From Oegoconia quadripuncta (lineage: Eukaryota > Arthropoda > Insecta > Lepidoptera > Autostichidae): DNA of 64,000 bases. Positions 55,048-61,016 of the stretch are shown here, piece by piece. Under the pieces are notes generated by a model that made no database searches, was not told where the DNA came from, and was given only the letters and a program-made list of their open reading frames with translations. Every line of letters starts with the position of its first letter. Position 1 is the first letter of the stretch. The stretch is taken from positions 24,581,885-24,645,884 of the forward strand of contig OX438751.1 in assembly GCA_949316235.1 (NCBI GenBank), in the 5' to 3' direction. The translations under genes and the position numbers were made by a program.

Positions 55048-55303
55048 TTTAGGGGATCAACCCCAACACATTTGGGGGACTGGCTGTCTTATCTCTGACA
55101 ATCGGAACACAACAATGCTATTAATATTGCTGCTTGGCGCATTGCTTGGGTTTAGATAAGATGGTGGTAGCTACCCAGGCGGACATTTAAAATGCCCTAC
55201 CACCAACCAAATCGAGTTCTTTATCAAGTACCCCGCTGGGGATCGAACCCGCGACCTTCGAATTGTAAACCCAATGTTGTTTACATTGAGCCATGGAGAC
55301 GGT
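55048..55303 (-). repeat. SINE-A, 3'-truncated copy
   Basis: The minus-strand copy starts in the body (CCCCAACACATTTGGGGGAC) and extends through box B (GGGTTCGATCCCC) to the head (CCGTCTCCATGGCTCAATGT). A small duplication is seen at GCTTGGCGCATTGCTTGGG. Confidence 0.87.
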
Positions 55304-55607
55304 TTTCTAACAGCTCTGTAGCTTGCTTTAGGCATTTAGTTATAAAACCTACAATATTAAATTAAATTTACCACGGTGAACTTAATTGCGTCGTAGAAGA
55401 TGCTAATATCTACATTTTTCTAAAAAAATAATCAATAGCTACTTTATGTTTATGTTTATTTTAAATTTTTTTTTTTTATAAATATGAAGAAAGTATTAAT
55501 CAATATTTTTGAAAATAGTTACAGGAGTTCTAAGTATGTATATTCTCCGACGCAATAAAGTTCACAATGGTGATTTTAATCTCGGTCTGTTTTAATACTA
55601 AATACCT
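55304..55607. other. unique stretch, nothing recognised
   Basis: AT-rich. Confidence 0.4.
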
Positions 55608-55947
55608 TACCGCCTCCGTGGCTCAATGTAAACAACATTGAGTTTACGATTCGGAGGTCGCGGGTTCGATCCCCAGCGGGGTACATGTTTAAGTACTCGG
55701 TTTGGTTGGTGGTAGGGCATTTTAAATGTCCGCCTGGCTAGCTACCACCATCTTATCTAAATCTGCCGCCAAGCAGCAATGTTAATAGCATTGTCGTGTT
55801 CCGGTTGTCAGAGATAAGATAGCCAGTCCCCCAAATGTGTTGGGGTTTCCGGGTCAGTACGCTTCCATCTTCGACCTCATCTTCACTTAACATCAGGTGT
55901 GATTGAGGTCAAGTACCAACCCGTTATGCATAAAAAAAAAAAAAAAA
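55608..55947 (+). repeat. SINE-A, the best-preserved copy
   Basis: Complete from ACCGCCTCCGTGGCTCAATG through box B (GGGTTCGATCCCC) to a poly(A) of about 17. ACCTTA before the head and CCTTA after the tail may be a target-site duplication. Its sequence is closest to the consensus of the window's copies, so it is probably young. Confidence 0.92.
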
Positions 55948-56144
55948 CCTTATTTCATCAAAAGCAAGCTAACGATTTGTTAGAACATATTATTATTCTG
56001 TCACTGACAGGTAACTCTATTCATGTGCAAAAAATCACGACTCGTAAGATTATAGTTTTAATGTAAGTAAATATAGAAAATTAGCTAGGTTAATAACAAT
56101 TTCTAATGGTGATGTAATCCGAGGTAAAGCCATGTACCTACAAC
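55948..56144. other. short unique spacer
   Basis: Nothing recognised. Confidence 0.4.
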
Positions 56145-56465
56145 ACAGGTTGTAACGAGGTGTACAACCTCTTCTAAATTCTGTCTTCTTTTCGGTAATC
56201 TCTTTGGCGTTTTCTTTTTTGGAACATTATTCAAAATTCTGAATTCTAAATTATTTTCAAAAACGAGTCAGTCTTGACGCAGCTTGCGAACTGAGACTGT
56301 TCTTCCCGTTCTTTCTTTTATTCCTTTTAATTATTACATCATTTATAAGTTTACAAGTGCCTATACCTTCTTCCCGTCCTTCACCTTCTTCACCGTTCAT
56401 CAGTGGCTGCAGTCCTGGTAGGGCCTGAAATCTACGGCCATACGAAATGACCAAATGTAGGGCGT
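56145..56465. repeat. repeat J, inverted partner of 40336-40865
   Basis: AACGAGGTGTACAACCTCTT, GGTAATCTCTTTGGCGTTTT, TCAGTGGCTGCAGTCCTGGT and AGGGCCTGAAATCTACG match the other copy inverted. Unknown class. Confidence 0.65.
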
Positions 56466-57135
56466 GGATATCTACGGAGTTACTCAGGTTTCTCCTTTTT
56501 ATCTGAACTCTTAGATTTGATGTTAATAAATTTATCTTTATCTTTATAGGAAGTTGAAAGTGTATTCTTACTGGACTATTCAGAAACCAACTTAATTTTA
56601 TCAAAACATTTCCAACGACCTACACTTAGCATTTCCATCGACACAATTTGATTCCAATTCAACTAAGCTTTAGTCGCACAACAGTGTATAAAAGCGTTCT
56701 ATCTCCAGGAGGATCTCATCCGAGCGGAGCTGGCTTGGCAATTTAGCTGGTGAAGCGTCCAAGCACACTCGAGCCGGATTGCGCTAGCTAGTGCTCGCTG
56801 CGAGGACTTGCTAACGAACCTAATAGGATACTCGGGAACGTAAAGTAACTGCTTGTATTTATGGCCCATCGGGCAGGACGGCTGAAGGAATCGCGTGTTT
56901 AGGTTTGGCTTTGTTTGGTTAAGGGTTGCTCTTGTGTTGTGTGTTGCGTTTAGTGTTACTATGTTCGATGTTAAATTGTAAATATATATAAATTGCTGAA
57001 AGATTTAGTATTCATTAAGTAATTGTTAAAGTAACAGATATATATTATAAATCGTGTTGAATTTTATATTCAAACATTGTTCTTCTTGAATATAATATTC
57101 AAACAACAAGATGAGTATTATATTCAAACAGAATT
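56466..57135. other. unique stretch with an orphan TATA box
   Basis: TATAAAAG at 56687-56694 lies in AACAGTGTATAAAAGCG, followed by a GC-richer segment to about 56900. No long frame follows. It could be a solo LTR, a non-coding transcript start, or chance. Confidence 0.35.
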
Positions 57136-57509
57136 CTACAGGATGAAAAACAAAACTTGCAATAGAATATCTTTATTTGCTTTAAATGTGGTTACATTGC
57201 ATTGGTGGTAATATTAGCTACGGCTACAGCATCTGTTCATCTCTATCAATTATAATTGCCATCACATATAATACATACCTATATTGTATGCAAAATTTCA
57301 GCACCTTGAGTAAACAGGAAATGGTCCTAATATGACTTGTAAATTTTGACCAGTCATACATACACATTTATATTCTTTATTGAACCAAAAAATTACACAT
57401 AACAGAAGTAAGAAATGGAATAAATTCGGGGTTTAGCTGCAAATTATGTGCAAATCTAAAAATACTACAACGAATAATAAAGGAAATAAAAAGAAAACAT
57501 AACCAAATA
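57136..57509. other. AT-rich stretch, nothing recognised
   Basis: Probably includes the 3' UTR of the minus-strand LINE that follows. Confidence 0.4.
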
Positions 57510-57830
57510 ATACATTTAATATAATAAGTAATATAAATACATAACATAAAATATTATAAACCTACATACACATAATAATATCACGAAAGATGGAAGAGGT
57601 AAATGCTCTTTTAACCTTTTCTTAAATACAGCAATTGAAGGGCTGTCCTGAATTAATTTTGACAGTTTATTCCACATCATAGCCGCTTGAACACTGAAGG
57701 AGTGAAAAAGAAAGTTTGTGGTGGCTCTAGGATAGGCAAGCGTTTTTGTGATGCAGAATCGCCTAGGAACATCAGGCCAACATAAGTAAGTTAAATAAAA
57801 GCTTGTAAAAGCAGCACAGAAACTACACCA
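57510..57830 (-). pseudogene. CR1/Jockey-group LINE C-terminus
   Basis: The minus-strand frame encodes RRFCITKTLAYPRATTNF, then SVQAAMMWNKLSKLIQDS and FKKRLKEHL, the conserved C-terminal segment of this retrotransposon group. The frame is open toward the N-terminus only because it runs into the microsatellite at 57863-57962. Everything upstream of about residue 70 of that frame is repeat-derived. Confidence 0.72.
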
Positions 57831-57862
57831 CGCAGTACTGAGACACGTCCGGAAAAAGACTG

Positions 57863-57962
57863 GACACACACACACACATACACGCACACGCACACGCACA
57901 CGCACACGCACACGCACACGCACACGCACACGCACACGCACACGCACACGCACACACACATA
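57863..57962. repeat. (CACACG)n hexanucleotide microsatellite
   Basis: About eleven to twelve nearly perfect CACACG units (57881-57952) between shorter (CA)n flanks. Purely alternating purine-pyrimidine. Long frames of Arg-Val, Cys-Val or Ala-Cys through it are artefacts. Confidence 0.95.
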
Positions 57963-58454
57963 CGCGCCCACCCACACATAATAATCCGTTGTTGTTCGAT
58001 GGTAGTTCAAAGAATATTAATTTACACGACCCCTTCAGTGAAGCAGCGAAACATTTGCAATAAAATTTCAATGCAACAGCACTCGCGGAGTGTTCTCGAG
58101 TAAAGATGTAGCTCAGAATTAGCAAGAGCATCATTCATGACACGTTGCACTTGCCACTTCGTCACGTTATCAGATCCGAGGTGTATGAAACTGGAGTGGT
58201 TTTGTTGAGTACTCCAGTTGACAATAGGCCTTTTGAATTTTAATTGTCGTTGGCTTTGTAGTTAAGGATAAGCTAGGGGTAATGAGAAATTCCGAGGCAT
58301 GAATTAATGGCATGTTAAAACAAATTGGTTACTCAATAAGTGTGCCCAAAGTAGGTCTTTTCTCCAAGATACTTTAGGACAGGGAATAAAAGAGTTCTGA
58401 ATTTGGAACATAGAACGTGATTATCTGCTCATTATTGTACCTCACGTGGCGTCC
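57963..58454. other. unique stretch, nothing recognised
   Basis: No gene or repeat recognised. Confidence 0.4.
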
Positions 58455-58668
58455 GTGCGTCACTGGCTATTTGGGGGCACTGAAAACCAGCGCTGTGATT
58501 CGTCGCAGCATGAGCTGAGTGCTAACCCATTTGTGCACGCCGCAACACGTGACAGCATAGTCGGGATCTTCTTCATAATTGTATTTCTATTTTAGCTATA
58601 ATTTACTACTTCTTTGTTTTTGTATCGTGTTGTGGCGTTCATAATAAATTATTCTTATTCTTATTGTT
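58455..58668 (+). repeat. repeat K, inverted partner of 49825-50012
   Basis: CACTGAAAACCAGCGCTGTG, TGAGCTGAGTGCTAACCCAT, TTTAGCTATAATTTACTACT and a 3' end AATAAATTATTCTTATTCTT, so it is a retroelement 3' end by its tail. Confidence 0.65.
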
Positions 58669-59815
58669 TCTAATTTATACTCCTTAGTTCCTTGGTACGC
58701 TTCTACTTAAGAGATCGAACTGAAGTATTGTATGAAAAAAGCACAGACTTAAATACCCATAGTATCTATTAAATAGATAAAAGTAATGGCCTATCGGACG
58801 CCATCCTTAATTAACTATTATTGACTATTTCCGTTTGCGAATGGTTTTGTTATTTAATATTTTTATTTAATCTCTAATGACAGCTGCTAAACCATCCCAA
58901 AGTTGGATCTCAAATACACTCGTCATCGATCAGGCATCCTGGTTTACTGGTTAATTCTACAGGCTGTCCTTCAAATTGCAAGCCACTCGTCTGTGGTACA
59001 CTCTGTCGAAATCTGTTAGGAAAGTTTAAGTTAATCTTTAAATATTCTAAAATCTCAAATAAAAAATCACTACTTAGGAGTAGTACGTATTCGAGAGTTC
59101 TGGACCAGCCCCGGGCCCTCCCCCTAAAAAAAGGTCACCACGGTGTGTTCCCCCTTTCACGGTCTCATTGGCGGCTTTAATTGGGTCGTTATTGACGGAT
59201 TTGCCAGTTAACTTTGTTTGCTAATTATAATGGATAGTAAAAAATTGTCCTTATCTAACCTAATAATAGGTTCACACATAAATCAAGTGGACGATAACTC
59301 CTCGGCTTTTGGCGCTTTTGTGTACCTACAACTGATACAAGTCTGAACTTGTTCATGGTAAGCATAGCGATTACAGCAGGTGTATGTTTTTAATATGGAA
59401 AAAAATTAAATTTATTGTCAGCAATGAAACTGCCTTTCCATTATTCTTTTATTTAGTTTTCTAATTTATGATCAATTTATATTTATGGCAGTAGTCGACA
59501 AAAAACATGCACCTTTTACGGTGAATAGAAACTTCGTAATTTAAGTTATTTCATTATAGTATACCATTTTTTCCTAGTAAGATTTGGAAACAGGTGAGAC
59601 TTTTTTGCTCGTCACGTTGGAATGTGTACGCCTTTAGATGAAATGATAACGATCACCCACTGTCAAATTTATTTATGTTAGTTATTCTTTAGATCGCCAT
59701 CTGCGGCATACGCAGTATTTTTTCTTAATTTTTTAATTCGATTCAATAATAAATATGTAGGGTTAATTCTTAATAGCTACTACGTATGTGGTATCACCAC
59801 TCTACCTGGATAGGG
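58669..59815. other. upstream flank of the polymerase block
   Basis: About 1.1 kb with no recognised host repeat and no coding frame, in contrast to the repeat density to its left. It could contain the left terminus of the integrated element, but without the right end no terminal inverted repeat or target duplication can be identified. A GC-rich patch (CCAGCCCCGGGCCCTCCCCC) lies at 59104-59123. Confidence 0.4.
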
Positions 59816-59850
59816 TATTTAAAGCGAGACGGCTTGTACAGCACCACAGT
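59816..59850 (+). promoter_or_regulatory. TATA box and initiator for the first viral-type gene
   Basis: TATTTAAA at 59816-59823 is followed 31 nt later by CACAGTCC (initiator-like CAGT at 59847-59850). The ATG at 59929 lies about 80 nt further on. The TATA-to-initiator spacing equals that at 60949-60984. Confidence 0.68.
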
Positions 59851-59928
59851 CCAAATTCGATCGCCCGCCTCGCCTCGAGACACAGTCGTACATTTCATAG
59901 TGAAAAGTGTTAAACTACGCTTTCTGTC

Positions 59929-60505
59929 ATGTCGGTAAGTTTTTGTCTGTAACTACATTGTTTATGTGTTGTCTACTTTACCTGGACGATCTGTTTCGAT
60001 GCAATTGCTTGACCTAACCTTCGTTTTCTGCTCGTTTCAGACGTCGATTCCTGACAGTGATTACACCTTTAAGAACTATTACTTTCCTACTGCCGATCTA
60101 AGCGACGATGATGAAACTCAAGATCCTCCTGCCTTGAAGGTCAAGCAAAACATTGCTAAGAGAAACATTGATTGTTTCTTTGAGAAGCCCAAGAAAAAGA
60201 GGGTCCGACTACAGTCTTCCAATATTGCCCAAGCTAACGGAGAAGGAACTTCATACATTTCATCGAATAATGATGACGGATCCTCAGCGAGTCATCTCAT
60301 TAAAATAGAAGTGTATGAGATGAAAAAGTTGAAAGATGTTCAACCAATTGATTACTGGAAATATGCAGATGTTCGTGTTAAATATTACGCCTCAGAAGAC
60401 GACAAGCATTACCGAAATGTAAGAGATTTAATTTACAATATAACAAAACAGGTGGCAACGAAGACCGACTGCACAAAGTACTACATAACAGCGGATAAGA
60501 AATAA
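59929..60505 (+). CDS. 156-residue nuclear-type protein of unknown function
   Basis: Two-exon model: ATG-TCG at 59929-59934, donor GTAAGT at 59935-59940, acceptor TCGTTTCAG ending at 60040, second exon 60041-60505 with TAA. The spliced product is 156 residues. It has an acidic patch at residues 21-30 (DLSDDDETQD), a strong monopartite nuclear localisation signal at 51-58 (KPKKKRVR), a Ser/Asn-rich low-complexity linker at about 60-86, and a compact Tyr/Lys-rich C-terminal part (92-156). No domain is recognised. An unspliced alternative from an ATG at 59966 would translate the intron's pyrimidine tract, so I prefer the spliced start, which also sits correctly behind the TATA box. A poly(A) signal follows at 60614. 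Position at the left end of a polymerase-bearing element suggests an early regulatory or DNA-binding role, but that is inference only. Confidence 0.68.
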
Positions 60506-60613
60506 TTCCTGGAATAGCCCGTTTCTTGCGACTCCCAATAGAGCAACGTTATAATTTATGGGTTTCTTCTTAGCACATTAACTGTCGCGACGCAGACTCT
60601 ACTGAAAAACAGC

Positions 60614-60619
60614 AATAAA
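60614..60619 (+). terminator. polyadenylation signal
   Basis: AATAAA 109 nt after the stop codon of the first gene and about 100 nt before the next start codon. Confidence 0.5.
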
Positions 60620-60715
60620 TTTTTCGTTCCCCACCGTTTTATACCTGTCTATAAGATACACCTCATATAAGCCACATGCCACCGAGAGATACATTTGTCT
60701 AACGCAGGCAGAAGG

Positions 60716-60847
60716 ATGGCACACTTCGAAACTCAATACGATGACCAACTGGTACGACTGTGTCTCGAAGCCGAACAAGACGAAATCGACCGACAACTCT
60801 ATGAACTCTACGATGATGTCGCAAACCAAGGACCAACAAAATCGTAA
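60716..60847 (+). CDS. 43-residue acidic mini-protein or first exon of the polymerase
   Basis: ATG at 60716, preceded by GCAGAAGG. Unspliced it encodes 43 residues ending at TAA 60845-60847, rich in Asp/Glu and Gln and probably helical (LCLEAEQDEIDRQLYELYDD). The stop codon is embedded in a consensus donor (GTAAGT, 60844-60849), so splicing after 60843 removes it. Downstream acceptors ending at 61000, 61012 and 61351 would all join it in phase 2 to the polymerase frame. It is therefore either a separate small protein or an alternative N-terminus of the polymerase. A TATAAG at 60650-60655 could drive it, but no good initiator follows. No family is recognised. Confidence 0.55.
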   Translation: MAHFETQYDDQLVRLCLEAEQDEIDRQLYELYDDVANQGPTKS

Positions 60848-60948
60848 GTTTTTTTTTCCCTTGTTTTTATTGTTATGATTCTATACCCGAACGAGTAACT
60901 TGTATGAACATGTACCAAACTAATGTAGAGGGGGCGAGTATGGGTCGG

Positions 60949-60984
60949 TATATAAACGAGTTGTTCTGGGGTATTGGTATCACT
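60949..60984 (+). promoter_or_regulatory. TATA box and initiator in front of the polymerase frame
   Basis: TATATAAA at 60949-60956 and the arthropod-type initiator TCACT at 60980-60984, 31 nt apart. The first ATG of the polymerase frame is at 61017, only about 35 nt downstream. The CACTAAC here could equally serve as a branch point for the acceptors at 61000 or 61012. Confidence 0.58.
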
Positions 60985-61016
60985 AACAATTAATTCGTAG
61001 TTTTGAATTTAGAACA

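Noticed and set aside
57791..58134. Arg-Val, Cys-Val and Ala-Cys rich proteins
   Set aside because: These are translations of the CACACG array joined to LINE and unique sequence.
59966..60040. unspliced start for the first gene of the polymerase block
   Set aside because: It would translate the pyrimidine tract before a consensus acceptor; the spliced start at 59929 sits correctly behind the TATA box.
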